From assembly GCA_023389575.1 (NCBI GenBank), contig JAEWEG010000037.1:62001-126000 (forward strand): a stretch of 64,000 nucleotides of DNA, in the 5' to 3' direction. Position numbers and translations under genes: made by a program. Below the pieces are notes generated by a model that ran no database searches, was not told where the DNA came from, and saw nothing but the letters and a program-made list of their open reading frames with translations. Below are positions 42,716 through 52,846 of the stretch, piece by piece (within the stretch, counting starts at the first letter, position 1; every line of letters starts with the position of its first letter). The DNA is from Chloroflexota bacterium. Lineage in GTDB: Bacteria; Chloroflexota; Chloroflexia; Thermomicrobiales; UBA6265.

Positions 42716-45175
42716 ATGCGACAACAACGAGATTCTGGCATTCGCCTCGCGGATGACCGCGGGCCGAGGATTCCGCTGCTTCCTTTGAAGAATGCCGTTA
42801 TCTTCCCGCGCAACGTCGTCACCCTCCTCGCTGTTCGCCCACACTCGATCCACGCGGTCGAAGAGGCCATGATCGGCAACCGCTCCGTCGCCGTCACCAC
42901 CCACCGTTCCCGCGACATAGACGACCCTGGCAGCGACGATCTCTACGACGTCGGCACGCTCGCCACCATTCTTTCCGTGGAACGACAGCCTGGCGGCAAT
43001 CTTCAGGTCGTCCTCGAAGGCATGAGCCGCGTCCGCCTCACGGACATCGAGAACTCGCGACCTTTCTTCCAGGCCCAGTACCGCGAACTCGCCGAGCCCG
43101 CTCCGGATCGCGCCCAGTCCGACGCGCTCATCCTATACATCCAGGAGCTTTCCGGGAAGTTCGCCGAGAGCCACAACGTCCTCGCCAACGAAGTGCTCGA
43201 CATGGTGCAGCGGTCCACCAACCCCGGCCATCTCGCCGACCTGCTCACCACCCAGATCGTCAATGACATCGAGACCCGGCAGCAACTGCTCGAAACGCTC
43301 GATCCCATCGCCCGCCTCGAACACCTTGGTGCATATCTGCGCGGCGAACTCGAAATCGTCGAGCTGGACCAGCGCATGCGGGACCGCGTCCGCGATCGCA
43401 TGGACGACACCCAGCGCCGCTACTATCTCGAACACCAGCTCAAGGCCATCCAGGAAGAACTGGGCGACTCCGAAGCCAATGAGATGGAAGAACTCAAGGC
43501 GCGCATCGCGGGTCGCGGCATGCCTCGCCACGCCCAGGAAAAGCTCGAACGCGAGCTCCAGCGCCTCCAGAAGATGCCCGGGGTATCGGCCGAGGCTACC
43601 GTCGCCCGCACCTACATCGAAACCATGCTCCAGCTTCCCTGGCACGAACAGTCGGACGACCAGATCGACCTGGCGGAAGCTGAGCGCGTACTCAACGAAG
43701 ATCACTACGGCCTCGAATCGGTCAAGGAACGCATCATCGAGTTCCTTGCCGTCCGCAAGCTCACGCTTTCAAGCGGCGGCTCGACCCAGTCACAGATCCT
43801 CTGCCTGGTCGGCCCTCCAGGCGTCGGCAAGACGAGCCTCGGTCGATCCGTGGCCGAAGCCATGGATCGCAAGTTCGCCCGCGTCAGTCTCGGCGGGCTC
43901 CGCGACGAAGCCGAGATTCGCGGCCACCGGCGCACCTACATTGGCGCCATGCCCGGCCGCATCATTTCCGCCATGAAGTCCACCGGCACCATCAACCCGG
44001 TCATCCTGCTCGACGAAATCGATAAGCTCGCCTCCGACTACCGTGGCGACCCGACCGCCGCCATGCTTGAGGTCCTTGATCCCGAGCAGAACTTCACCTT
44101 CACCGATCACTACCTGGACATGCCCTACGACCTCTCCCAGGTCTTGTTCGTGACCACGGCCAACTACTGGCAGCAGATTCCGCGCCCGCTCCGCGACCGC
44201 ATGGAAACCATTGAGGTCTCTGGCTACACCGAGGACGAGAAGATCGAGATCGCGAGCCGCCATCTCCTGCGCCGCCAGCTCGCCGCCTCGGGACTCGGCG
44301 AGGATGCACTCGTCATCGAGCCAGCCGCGTGGCGCACTATCATCCGCGAGTACACGCGTGAAGCCGGCGTTCGTGGCCTGGACCGTGAAATGGCCAGCCT
44401 CTGCCGCAAGATCGCCACCCAGATTGTCCGTGGCAAGATCGACCCGAACACGCCGCTCGTGCTCACCAGCGACCGTGTCGAGGAGTATCTTGGCCCCGCC
44501 CGATACGGCTTCGAACAGGGCCTTGGCCAGAATGCCATCGGCCTCGCCATTGCCCTCGGCACCACGGAAATCGGCGGTGAGATCATCCCGGTCGAAGTCG
44601 CCACCATGCCGGGCAAGGGCCAGCTCACCGTCACCGGCCAGGCCGGCGATGTGATGCAGGAATCAGCTCGCGCCGCGCTCTCCTACGCCCGGTCGCGAGC
44701 CACCGAACTCCGGATCGACCGTGACTTTCAGGAGAAGTCCGACCTGCACATCCACCTCTCGGAGGGCGCGACGCCCAAGGACGGACCGTCGGCGGGCATC
44801 ACCATGGCCACCGCGGTTATCTCCGCGCTCACCCGCAAGCCTGTCCGCAGCGACACCGCCATGACCGGCGAGATCACACTTCGCGGGCGTGTCCTGCCCA
44901 TCGGCGGTCTCCGCGACAAGACGCTCGCGGCCCATCGCCACGGCATCCGCCGGCTGATCGTCCCGATCGACAACCAGCGCGACCTGCGCGAGATTCCCGC
45001 GAACATCCGCGAGGAAGTCGAGTTCATCTTCGTATCCAACATGGATGAGGTGATTCAGGCCGCGATCCTGCTTGATGTCGAACAGGTGGACCACCTGCAG
45101 GAGGTCAACGAGCGGGCGTTCCAGGCCACGCCGCGCATCCATCCCGACATCATCGACGCCGCCGCCAACCGGTAA
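42716..45175 (+). CDS. lon: ATP-dependent protease Lon
   Basis: Lon degrades misfolded and regulatory proteins in the cytoplasm. The 819 residues show the N-terminal substrate domain (IPLLPLKNAVIFPRN), AAA+ module with Walker A GPPGVGKTS (about 366-374) and VILLDEIDKL Walker B, and the C-terminal protease domain with the catalytic Ser of PKDGPSAG (about 691) and the Lys of LRDKTLAAHRHG (about 734). The gene stands alone and has a long upstream region, as expected for a regulated stress protease. Confidence 0.97.
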   Translation: MRQQRDSGIRLADDRGPRIPLLPLKNAVIFPRNVVTLLAVRPHSIHAVEEAMIGNRSVAVTTHRSRDIDDPGSDDLYDVGTLATILSVERQPGGNLQVVLEGMSRVRLTDIENSRPFFQAQYRELAEPAPDRAQSDALILYIQELSGKFAESHNVLANEVLDMVQRSTNPGHLADLLTTQIVNDIETRQQLLETLDPIARLEHLGAYLRGELEIVELDQRMRDRVRDRMDDTQRRYYLEHQLKAIQEELGDSEANEMEELKARIAGRGMPRHAQEKLERELQRLQKMPGVSAEATVARTYIETMLQLPWHEQSDDQIDLAEAERVLNEDHYGLESVKERIIEFLAVRKLTLSSGGSTQSQILCLVGPPGVGKTSLGRSVAEAMDRKFARVSLGGLRDEAEIRGHRRTYIGAMPGRIISAMKSTGTINPVILLDEIDKLASDYRGDPTAAMLEVLDPEQNFTFTDHYLDMPYDLSQVLFVTTANYWQQIPRPLRDRMETIEVSGYTEDEKIEIASRHLLRRQLAASGLGEDALVIEPAAWRTIIREYTREAGVRGLDREMASLCRKIATQIVRGKIDPNTPLVLTSDRVEEYLGPARYGFEQGLGQNAIGLAIALGTTEIGGEIIPVEVATMPGKGQLTVTGQAGDVMQESARAALSYARSRATELRIDRDFQEKSDLHIHLSEGATPKDGPSAGITMATAVISALTRKPVRSDTAMTGEITLRGRVLPIGGLRDKTLAAHRHGIRRLIVPIDNQRDLREIPANIREEVEFIFVSNMDEVIQAAILLDVEQVDHLQEVNERAFQATPRIHPDIIDAAANR

Positions 45176-45333
45176 CCGTTTCGATCGCGCGGGATTGCCC
45201 CTCCCGCAGGGGTCGATCCCCGGATCAGACGAAGCGCGCCCTTACCCCGACGCAGGGTGTCGACCCTGTACTCGAATCTCACTGACGATTTGCCGCGGTT
45301 GACGAAGCGAACGCCCGTGCCGCGATAGGCTCG

Positions 45334-46164
45334 CTATGCCCCTCCGGCGACAACCTCCACGGGATCGCCCACCGGCGCCCGCCGCATGTCCACCGGCTCA
45401 CCCAGCAACATCGTCGCCACCGCCTCCACCTCGGAGACCCGCGCGCTGGTCAGGAAGGTTACGTCCCCTGGAATGCCTCGGTCGTCGAGCAGCCCGGCAC
45501 CTTCCAGCACGAATTCCGTGCGCTTCGCGATCGCCTTGCCGCTGTCGATCACCAGCACGTCATTGCCCATGTACGCCTGGATCGCGTCCCGCAGGAATGG
45601 ATAGTGGGTGCAACCCAGCACCACCACGTCCACGCCGGACTCGATCATCGGATCCAGCAGCGGCTCAAGCGCCGCGGTCACCTCCGGACCGTCGAGCACG
45701 CCCTGTTCCACCAGTTCCACCAGGCCAGCCGCCGCGACCGTAAGTACCTTGACCCCACCGGCGTGCGTTTCGATCAGCCATCGCAAGCGCTCACCGGCCA
45801 CGGTTCTCGGCGTCGCCAGCACACCCACGGTTTCCGACTTCGTCAACGACACGGCGGGTTTCACAGCGGGTTCCAGGCCAACGATCGGCGTATCAGGAAA
45901 GCAGGTCCTCAGGTGCGTGATCGCCATCGCGCTGGCCGTGTTGCAGGCCACCACCACCGCCTTCGCCCCCCGGGAAATCAGGTGCCCGGTCACGAGACGC
46001 GACCGCTCCCGGATCTCCTCCGGGCTTCGCAGCCCATACGGGCAGTACGCGTTGTCGGCGTAGTAGATCACTCGCTCATGTGGAAGCAGCGAGCGCATCT
46101 CACGCAACACGCTGATTCCACCAAGGCCGGAATCGAACACACCCACTGGTTGGTTACTTGCCAT
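45334..46164 (-). CDS. murI: glutamate racemase
   Basis: Converts L-glutamate to D-glutamate for peptidoglycan. Both catalytic cysteines are present, in VVACNTASAMA and LGCTHYPFLRD, and the N-terminal FDSGLGGISVLREM and YYADNAYCPYG are typical. Length 276. It is convergent with lon; only a weak 6-bp hairpin (45189-45207) was seen between them. Weak ribosome-binding site. Confidence 0.95.
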   Translation of the reverse strand: MASNQPVGVFDSGLGGISVLREMRSLLPHERVIYYADNAYCPYGLRSPEEIRERSRLVTGHLISRGAKAVVVACNTASAMAITHLRTCFPDTPIVGLEPAVKPAVSLTKSETVGVLATPRTVAGERLRWLIETHAGGVKVLTVAAAGLVELVEQGVLDGPEVTAALEPLLDPMIESGVDVVVLGCTHYPFLRDAIQAYMGNDVLVIDSGKAIAKRTEFVLEGAGLLDDRGIPGDVTFLTSARVSEVEAVATMLLGEPVDMRRAPVGDPVEVVAGGA

Positions 46165-46251
46165 GAATCACTGTCACTGTCGTAGTAGTGGCCGCGCTCG
46201 AAACCGGCGCCGCTTCATCTCCCGGAATCATACCGCGAGCGAGCCGCCCAT

Positions 46252-46887
46252 CTACTCACGCAGCCGCCATGAATGCAGGAACTCCCATGACATGGTTTCC
46301 CACCATCGTCCACCCCAGTCGTCGCTCTGGAACGCGTACAGGTGGAAGTACTCCGCCAGGAACGACTCCGGGCCCACAGGTCCGCCGCTGTTCACGAACT
46401 CCATGATCTCGTCGACCGCGAAGCTGGGCACGTCCGCCATCGCCAGCGTCAGGTGCGCGTGATACCGCTCCCCGCTCCAGTTCCCGAACGCGAACTCGCA
46501 ATCCGGATGCACCAGCGGCACGATCGCGGCGAACGCCGCCTCGTGCACCGCCTGGATAGCGGCGTTCGGCTCCCCATCGGTGTCGTGATGCACATCGAGC
46601 ACCACGCCGGAGCCCATCCGGATCGGCCCCGCATTCCAGACCAGGAACGGCGGCCGGCCCGCCACTGCCTCGTCGATCGCCCGCACGATTTCGGCGATCG
46701 GCGCGTCCGACCGGAAAAAGCTCATTACCGTGGCGTGCGGCATGAATTTTCCGCCCACCTCCAGTCCAAACTGCCGTCGCAGCAGGTCATGGATCTCCGC
46801 CTGCGCGCGACTCATCTCGAACGATGGCCGCAGGTAGAACCCGTACCGCACCCGTGGATTTCCGACGAGATCGCTCCGCTCGCTCAC
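46252..46887 (-). CDS. 2H phosphoesterase / RNA ligase-like protein
   Basis: A 211-residue protein with the two H-x-T motifs of the 2H phosphoesterase superfamily (HATVMS and HAHLTLA), which hydrolyse 2',3'-cyclic phosphates or seal RNA ends. Spacing between motifs is about 95 residues, normal for ThpR/LigT-like members. Start chosen at a GTG with GGGGGT ten bases upstream; an earlier TTG is less likely. The target is unknown. It lies between murI and the amidohydrolase on the same strand. Confidence 0.82.
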   Translation of the reverse strand: MSERSDLVGNPRVRYGFYLRPSFEMSRAQAEIHDLLRRQFGLEVGGKFMPHATVMSFFRSDAPIAEIVRAIDEAVAGRPPFLVWNAGPIRMGSGVVLDVHHDTDGEPNAAIQAVHEAAFAAIVPLVHPDCEFAFGNWSGERYHAHLTLAMADVPSFAVDEIMEFVNSGGPVGPESFLAEYFHLYAFQSDDWGGRWWETMSWEFLHSWRLRE

Positions 46888-46932
46888 GTTTCGCTCTACC
46901 CCCACCAAACCAACTCGATCGATTCCCGGACG

Positions 46933-48144
46933 CTACCCCTGAGACACCTGCTTGCCGACTTCCGACACCCCCAGCTGGTAATCCGGTCGAGTCGCCCAGA
47001 AATGAGGCTCACGTTCGGGGACCCGCTCCAGCACGTTGCCATCGATCATGGTCATCGTGTTCACCAGCAGCGAACCGCCGCGCCGTTCGCCCATCCGGGC
47101 GTCGTAGAACCAGAATTCGCCTTCATCGATCCTGAAGGTAGCGACATCCGCCACGCTTCCCACCTTCAGCGTGCCAAGCTCGTTCAGCCCTATCGCCCTG
47201 GCGGCGTTCACCGTCGCGCAGGCCACCACCTCTTCGATATCCATCCCCAGGTTGAGGAACTTCGACATCGTCGTCGGCAGGTCGAACGCCGGGCCCTGCA
47301 CCGCCATCTGGTGGATGTCGCTCGAAATCACATCCGGCTTCAGCCCGTCGGCGATCATCGCCTCGGCCACGTCGTACGAGAACGACCCCGTGCCATGCCC
47401 CACGTCCAGGACCACGCCCGCGTCGTGGAGCCGGCGGAGTTCGGGCAGCGTGTGCCCGTCATCGCCAACCAGCCGCATATCCTGCCCGGTGAAGCAATGG
47501 GTCAGGATGTCGCCCGGCCGCAACTGCTCCAGCACCTCGTCAATCGTCGGCGGCGAGGCACCGATGTGCGTCATCAGCGGCAGACCGACCCGGTCAGCCA
47601 GTTCCCGGGCGCGCTTCAACGGCTCGATTCCCACGCCCCGCGTCGTCTTCGCGTCGATTCGCGCCTTGATCCCCAGCACCACATCGCGATTTCGCTCGAC
47701 CACCTCGGCGGCCAGGTCCACGTCCCAGTAATCCGGGTTGGCGAGTTCCCATGTGGGAGCGATCAGGCCGATGGACGACAGGTTGAGCAGCGCGAAGATT
47801 CGTGCCTTTGACTTGTCGGCGATGTACTCCCGGAACCCCGGAAACGAATACCCACCGGCGCTCCCGACATCCAGCCAGGTTGTCACGCCGGTCCGCGCCG
47901 CCACCGGGTCGGCTTCGATCCCCCAGTACGTCGCGCCCCAGTACACATGCGTGTGGAGGTCGATGAGTCCCGGCGTCACGATCTGCCCAGTGGCGTCGAT
48001 CACCGTCGCCTCACCAGCCGGAATCGACGCCGCCACCCTGGCGATCCTGCCGTCCCGGATGCCGATATCGGCCCGGCCCGCCACGTCGTTCGCCGGGTCG
48101 ATCACCTGACCGCCCTGAATCACCACATCGAACCGTTCGCTCAT
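46933..48144 (-). CDS. amidohydrolase/deacetylase family metallohydrolase
   Basis: A dihydroorotase-like amidohydrolase of 403 residues. The metal-binding residues are visible: HTH in DLHTHVYWG, the probable carboxylated Lys of VLGIKARID, His in PLMTHIGA and DILTHCFTG, and Asp in ISSDIHQM. It belongs to the same group as proteins called 'amidohydrolase/deacetylase', but the physiological substrate is not established. AAAGGG precedes the ATG. Cytoplasmic. Confidence 0.88.
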   Translation of the reverse strand: MSERFDVVIQGGQVIDPANDVAGRADIGIRDGRIARVAASIPAGEATVIDATGQIVTPGLIDLHTHVYWGATYWGIEADPVAARTGVTTWLDVGSAGGYSFPGFREYIADKSKARIFALLNLSSIGLIAPTWELANPDYWDVDLAAEVVERNRDVVLGIKARIDAKTTRGVGIEPLKRARELADRVGLPLMTHIGASPPTIDEVLEQLRPGDILTHCFTGQDMRLVGDDGHTLPELRRLHDAGVVLDVGHGTGSFSYDVAEAMIADGLKPDVISSDIHQMAVQGPAFDLPTTMSKFLNLGMDIEEVVACATVNAARAIGLNELGTLKVGSVADVATFRIDEGEFWFYDARMGERRGGSLLVNTMTMIDGNVLERVPEREPHFWATRPDYQLGVSEVGKQVSQG

Positions 48145-48196
48145 GCACACGCCCTTTCGCCTTGGAGCTCCAACGTCGCCAGATGGCGCGCCGCCC

Positions 48197-49009
48197 CTAT
48201 CCAACATCCTCGTGATGGCTCACCGTCCAGCCCGCGGCCGCCCGGGCCGCCCAGCGCCCGTTGAACGAATGCACCTCGATCGGGAAGCCGTAGCATGCCG
48301 TCACCAGCTCGCTCGTCAGCATCTCGTCCACCGGCCCCTTGGCCAGGATCCGTCCCTCGCTCAGCAACAACACATGGGTCACGCTCGAAGGCAGGTCCTC
48401 CAGGTGATGCGAGACCATCACCCACGGCATTTCCGCCCGCTCCCTCGCCAGCGAATCGATGGCGGAGAGGAACGCCTCCCGGGCCGGGAAATCCAACCCG
48501 GTGGCCGGCTCGTCGAGCAGGAGCAGCTCAGGCTTCGCGATCAGGGCACGCGCGATCCTGATCCGCTGCCGTTCACCGTGGGAGAGTGTCTTCAGTTCCC
48601 GGTCCGCGTACTCGGTGCACCCCACGATCTCCAGCAACGCGTCGGCTTCGGCGTACTCCTGGTCTCCCCAGTCCTCCCACCTCGGCCACACGGTGTTCTT
48701 GAGACCTGTCAGCACCAGCTCGCGACCGTTCAGCCACTCCAGGGACCGGCCCGCTGGATCGACCCTGCCGATCCGCGTCCGTAGCGCCCGCATATCGGTA
48801 TTACCAACCGTTTCACCGAGCAAGGTCACGGAACCCTGGCTCGGATGCCGGTCCGCGCCGACGATCGACATCAGCGTGGTCTTTCCCGCTCCGTTCGGTC
48901 CAAGCACCACCCAGTGCTCGCCAGCCTCCACGTTCCAGTCGATGTTATCCAGGATCCGTTTGCCCTCGGGCGTCCAGATCGTCACCTGGTCCAGTTCAAC
49001 GATTGCCAT
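48197..49009 (-). CDS. ABC transporter ATP-binding protein (ModF/YlmA-like)
   Basis: A 270-residue ATPase with Walker A GPNGAGKTT (about 38-46), signature LSHGERQRIRIARAL and Walker B LLLLDEPATGLD. The pattern (IVGADRHPSQGSVTLLG) matches the YlmA/ModF branch, ATPases without adjacent permease genes whose role is uncertain. It is not of MalK/MsmX type (no C-terminal OB-fold domain), so it is unlikely to drive the sugar importers nearby. GAGG lies before the ATG. Confidence 0.85.
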   Translation of the reverse strand: MAIVELDQVTIWTPEGKRILDNIDWNVEAGEHWVVLGPNGAGKTTLMSIVGADRHPSQGSVTLLGETVGNTDMRALRTRIGRVDPAGRSLEWLNGRELVLTGLKNTVWPRWEDWGDQEYAEADALLEIVGCTEYADRELKTLSHGERQRIRIARALIAKPELLLLDEPATGLDFPAREAFLSAIDSLARERAEMPWVMVSHHLEDLPSSVTHVLLLSEGRILAKGPVDEMLTSELVTACYGFPIEVHSFNGRWAARAAAGWTVSHHEDVG

Positions 49010-49447
49010 CCATGCCTCAAATCACACCAGTCAAACACATCATCGCCAGCATTCTCCCATTCCCACCGCGCACCGCAACCCCACACGGGGTATTTGCCAT
49101 TCACTCCCGCCTCGGGCACGAGGGAGCCCATCGGGCGGGCATGCTTGCCGCGCTCGCACGCACCTCACCTATTGACATGCCAGCCATGGAAAGACTACCG
49201 TTCTCAGCACGTCAAACAAACCGCTGGCCAGTACCTCCGCGCCCGAATATCGTCCGCGGCCCGGCCAGTTTCGATACGGGTCCCAGAAATGCTGTTTCGA
49301 GTGTGACCGCGACAAGGAGGATCCAGGCAATTTCCGCGCTCCAGGTGCTGACGTACGCCTGGTCTAGCGACACCGTGGGCTAAATCTCAATCGTCCCAGG
49401 TAATACTTCGGGAACAACGACCATTTCGATTCAGGAGGACTTAGGGC
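49010..49447. other. upstream region of the first sugar importer
   Basis: About 440 bases between the divergent ATPase gene and the binding-protein gene. TTGACA at 49172-49177 has no good -10 at 17 bases. TAATAC at about 49403 is another weak -10. No clear operator dyad was found. The leader ends in a strong AGGAGG site before the binding-protein start. Confidence 0.4.
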
Positions 49448-50857
49448 ATGACCCGGAAAAACACTCTCTCTGAATTTTTCGTGACGAGCACCGGCAAGCA
49501 GGTGTCACGCCGCTCGATCGTCAAGGGCGCCGCCGGCGCCGGCGCGCTCGCGGCTGCCGGATCCGCCGTCTTCGCCGTTCCCATGGTGAACGCGCAGGAG
49601 AAGGCTCCCGTCACCTTCTGGACCACCCACTCCGATATCGGCCTTGAAGCGCTGCAGGCGATCGGCGAGGCCTACAACGGCCAGAGCGATCAGTACCAGG
49701 TCGAAGTCGTCCAGCGGCCGCCCGCCGATGTGACCGACTCCTCCAGCCTCATCACCGCCGTCCGCGGTGGCGAAGGCCCGGATGCCTACCTCCTCGACCG
49801 CTTCATCGTCGCCGAGCGCGCCGCCCAGGGCCTCCTTCAGGACCTCGGCCCGCTGATGGAAGCCGCCGGTGACAACCCCGACCTCACCGAGGGCTGGGTC
49901 GACTTCGCAGCCGCCGAAGCCACCTACAACGGCACGCCGTTCGCCCTCCCGTTCGACACCGACGTCCGCGCGCTGTTCTACAACCGTGGCCTCCTCACCG
50001 AGGCTGGCGTGGACCTCGCTCCCTACGACTCCGCCAACGGCCCGATGACCTTCGACGCCTTCGCCGAGTCCATCGCCGCGGTTGACGTCGATGGCGGCGA
50101 CAACTTCGAGCAGCTTGGCTTCGTCCCCTACTTCGGACAGGGCCACCACTACACCTATGGCTTCTCCTTCTTCGGCGAGTTCATGGACTGGGAAAACTGC
50201 CAGGTCACTCCCGACAACGAGAACGTCCTCAAGGGCATGCAGTGGGTCCAGGACTACTGCAACAAGTACGGCGCGGACAAGATGTACGCGTTCGTCCAGA
50301 CCGCGCTCCGACCGGGCTCCGCCCCGACCGACAGCCCGTTCACACAGGGTCGCCTGGGCTCGATGATCAACGGTAACTGGATGTTCGCGAACTTCGCGAC
50401 CTACCAGCCGGACGATGACATCGGCTACACCTTCATCCCGGTCCCGGCCGACGGCGACGAGTCCGTCACCTGGGCGGGTGGCTGGTCCGGTGTGGTTCCG
50501 CAGGGCGCCAAGAACACCGAGGGCGGCTACGACTTCGTGAAGTACCTCTGCGGCGCCGATGGCTCCCGCACGTACGTCGAGATGAACAACAACCTCCCGG
50601 TGCTCCGCTCGCTGCTTGAGGACTCCTCGCTCTTCTCCGAGGACCTGATGTGGTTCGTCGAGAACCTGTTCCCGACCACCAAGAACCGTCCGCCGCTGCC
50701 AGTGGGCGCCAAGCTGTGGGACGAGATGCAGGCCGCGTACGAGGCCATCTACCTCGGAACCATGGACCCGGCCTCGGCCATGGGTCAGGCGAAGCAGAAC
50801 GTTCAGGCCGACATCGACGGCAATGGCTACTGCCCGATCGCCGCGCCAGCCTCGTAA
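49448..50857 (+). CDS. sugar ABC transporter substrate-binding protein (Tat-exported)
   Basis: A 469-residue extracellular binding protein of the type 1 (MalE-like) family. The N-terminal twin-arginine signal (SRRSIVKGAAGAG, Arg21-Arg22, then a hydrophobic stretch ending in VNAQ) indicates export by the Tat system. The mature part has VTFWTTHSDIGLEALQAIGEAYN and later WAGGWSGVVPQGAKN, typical. AGGAGG-type site before the ATG. The next genes are two permeases and a GH38 alpha-mannosidase, which points to mannose-containing oligosaccharides. Confidence 0.9.
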   Translation: MTRKNTLSEFFVTSTGKQVSRRSIVKGAAGAGALAAAGSAVFAVPMVNAQEKAPVTFWTTHSDIGLEALQAIGEAYNGQSDQYQVEVVQRPPADVTDSSSLITAVRGGEGPDAYLLDRFIVAERAAQGLLQDLGPLMEAAGDNPDLTEGWVDFAAAEATYNGTPFALPFDTDVRALFYNRGLLTEAGVDLAPYDSANGPMTFDAFAESIAAVDVDGGDNFEQLGFVPYFGQGHHYTYGFSFFGEFMDWENCQVTPDNENVLKGMQWVQDYCNKYGADKMYAFVQTALRPGSAPTDSPFTQGRLGSMINGNWMFANFATYQPDDDIGYTFIPVPADGDESVTWAGGWSGVVPQGAKNTEGGYDFVKYLCGADGSRTYVEMNNNLPVLRSLLEDSSLFSEDLMWFVENLFPTTKNRPPLPVGAKLWDEMQAAYEAIYLGTMDPASAMGQAKQNVQADIDGNGYCPIAAPAS

Positions 50858-50893
50858 TTCAAGCATTTCCCTCGGGAAGTGTAGTTTCCCGCG

Positions 50894-50916
50894 GAGGGGT
50901 ACCTTGGGTACCCCTC
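50894..50916 (+). other. intercistronic hairpin between binding protein and permease
   Basis: A perfect 10-bp stem (50894-50903 with 50907-50916, loop TTG) lies 37 bases after the stop of the binding-protein gene. No U tract follows. Such elements usually raise the binding protein's mRNA level over the permeases. Confidence 0.6.
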
Positions 50917-50938
50917 TCGCGGCGCTAACCAGGAAACG

Positions 50939-51904
50939 ATGTCCATGGAAAGCCAAAGTACAACCACCCTCCAGCAAGCCGCCCCCGCGGCACCGATAGT
51001 CTCGAAACCGGTTAAATGGTGGTCCTCCCGGGTCGAGCGTCGCCGCTTGCGGCTTGCCATGCTCTTTGTCGGTCCCTGGATCATCGGACTCCTCGCCTTC
51101 ACTATCTATCCCATCGCCTGGACAATCTACCTGAGTTTCCACCGGTACTCAGGTTTCGGCGAAATGACCTGGATCGGGCTCGACAATTACAGTCGCATGC
51201 TCGACGATCCCATGTTCTCGAAATCCCTTTGGAATACCTTCTATTTGACGGGCCTGTCGGTGCCCATTGGTGTCGTCGTCGCCATGGTGCTTGCCCTGGC
51301 GATGAATCAGGACCTGCCAGAGATCCCCATCTATCGCGTCATCCTGTATTTGCCTTCGGTTCTTCCGCTATTCGCCATCTCTTTTATCTTCTGGGCCCTG
51401 CTCGATCCCAATCAGGGTATTGTCAACGAGGCTCTCCGCAGCGTTGGTTTCAGCCCGCCCAACTGGTTCGGTGATCCGCGTTACGCCAAGCTCGGCATTG
51501 TCATCATGATGCAGTTCAGCGCTGGTCAAATCGCTCTGGTCTTCCTTGCGGGCCTCAAGGGCATCCCACAATCACTGCACGAAGCAGCCATGATTGACGG
51601 CGCGGGCGTCCTCTCGCGCTTCAAGAACATCACCATTCCGTTGATGACTCCGGTGATCCTCTACGACATCATCCTGGGCATCAGCGTCGGCCTCCAGGCG
51701 TTCGTCCAGTCCTACATCATCACCAAGGGCGGCCCGGCCAACAGCACCACGTTCATCGTCAACAACCTGTATAACAACGCGTTTCGCTACGGAAACCTCG
51801 GGTACGCGGCGGCGATCGGCGTGTTCCTCTTTGTACTCACCTTCATCATTGCCGGCGTCGTCTTCCAGACCTCGAACAAGTGGGTCCATTACGACCTGAA
51901 CTAA
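50939..51904 (+). CDS. sugar ABC transporter permease, MalF-like
   Basis: A 321-residue permease with six membrane helices. The cytoplasmic coupling motif EAAMIDGAGVLSRFKNITIPLM is the EAA loop that docks the ATPase. AGGAAACG precedes the ATG. It partners the MalG-like permease that starts 27 bases downstream. Confidence 0.93.
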   Translation: MSMESQSTTTLQQAAPAAPIVSKPVKWWSSRVERRRLRLAMLFVGPWIIGLLAFTIYPIAWTIYLSFHRYSGFGEMTWIGLDNYSRMLDDPMFSKSLWNTFYLTGLSVPIGVVVAMVLALAMNQDLPEIPIYRVILYLPSVLPLFAISFIFWALLDPNQGIVNEALRSVGFSPPNWFGDPRYAKLGIVIMMQFSAGQIALVFLAGLKGIPQSLHEAAMIDGAGVLSRFKNITIPLMTPVILYDIILGISVGLQAFVQSYIITKGGPANSTTFIVNNLYNNAFRYGNLGYAAAIGVFLFVLTFIIAGVVFQTSNKWVHYDLN

Positions 51905-51931
51905 TTCGAGCCTCGGCAATAGGAGAGTTCC

Positions 51932-52831
51932 ATGGCAGCATCAGCCACCTTCAATGAACAACTTCGCAAGGGCGACTCAAATCGCGCCAAGCGTGACCGC
52001 ACCATGCGATTCGTTCAGGGCAAGATTGTTCCGCGGCTCATTCTCATCATCATGTGCGCGGTGTTTATCCTGCCCTTCTACTGGATGGCCACCCTCGCCC
52101 TCAAGAGCAACGCCGAGCTTGCGGTGTACCCGCCGACCCTCTGGCCGCATGACCCTCAATGGGGCAACTTCGCGGAATCGACCAGGGTGTTCCCATTCTG
52201 GACATTCGCGCGAAACACGTTGATCGTCACGGGTTTCACCATCCTTGGGGCGGTGATCTCCAATCCGATCATCGCCTACGGATTCTCCCGACTCCAGTGG
52301 CCAGGCCGGGACAAGGTCTTTCTCATCGTCCTCGCCACGGTGTTCATGCCGTTCCCGGTCATCATCGTCGCCCTCGTCGACATCTATGCCCGGTTCGGCT
52401 GGATCAACACCTTCCTGCCGCTGATCGTTCCCATGTTCTTCGGTCAGGCCTTCTGGATCTTCCTGGTCCGCCAGTTCATGATGCAGATCCCCATGGACCT
52501 GTCTGACGCCGCCCGTGTCGATGGCGCCAACGAGTTCCAGATCTTCTTCCAGATCGTCCTGCCACAATGCATCCCCGCGTTGGGCGTGATCGCCATCTTC
52601 TCCGGCCTGCATGCCTGGAACGATTTCATCGGTCCGCTCATCTTCCTCGGCAAGGAAAGTCTCTATACCCTGCCGATCGGCCTCACATTCTTCCAGGCCA
52701 CCAACGCCTACGACGTGCGCTTCAACCTGATGATGGCCGCGTCCACCCTCGTGGTGCTCCCCGTCATCGTCCTCTTCCTGCTCTTTCAGAAGTCGTTCAT
52801 CGGCGGCCTCTCGGTGGGGTCCATCAAGTAA
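51932..52831 (+). CDS. sugar ABC transporter permease, MalG-like
   Basis: A 299-residue permease with six membrane helices; the EAA loop is DAARVDGANEFQIFFQIVLPQ. GGAGAG precedes the ATG. It is the last gene before a strong terminator and forms the importer channel with the MalF-like subunit. Confidence 0.93.
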   Translation: MAASATFNEQLRKGDSNRAKRDRTMRFVQGKIVPRLILIIMCAVFILPFYWMATLALKSNAELAVYPPTLWPHDPQWGNFAESTRVFPFWTFARNTLIVTGFTILGAVISNPIIAYGFSRLQWPGRDKVFLIVLATVFMPFPVIIVALVDIYARFGWINTFLPLIVPMFFGQAFWIFLVRQFMMQIPMDLSDAARVDGANEFQIFFQIVLPQCIPALGVIAIFSGLHAWNDFIGPLIFLGKESLYTLPIGLTFFQATNAYDVRFNLMMAASTLVVLPVIVLFLLFQKSFIGGLSVGSIK

Positions 52832-52846
52832 GCCAACACTCGCTCA

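Noticed and set aside
46342..47811. A 489-codon open frame on the plus strand opposite the 2H and amidohydrolase genes
   Set aside because: The minus strand carries clear H-x-T and amidohydrolase metal motifs; the plus-strand product is unlike any protein family.
49172..49177. TTGACA as a -35 for the first importer operon
   Set aside because: No acceptable -10 at 16-18 bases and it lies about 270 bases from the gene start.
49003..49383. A 126-codon plus-strand frame in the gap before the first importer
   Set aside because: No ribosome-binding site, no conserved motif and composition unlike coding neighbours; treated as non-coding.
49505..51142. A 545-codon open frame on the minus strand opposite the sugar-binding protein
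   Set aside because: Antisense to a Tat-exported binding protein; Val/Glu/Gly-rich composition is typical of a shadow frame.
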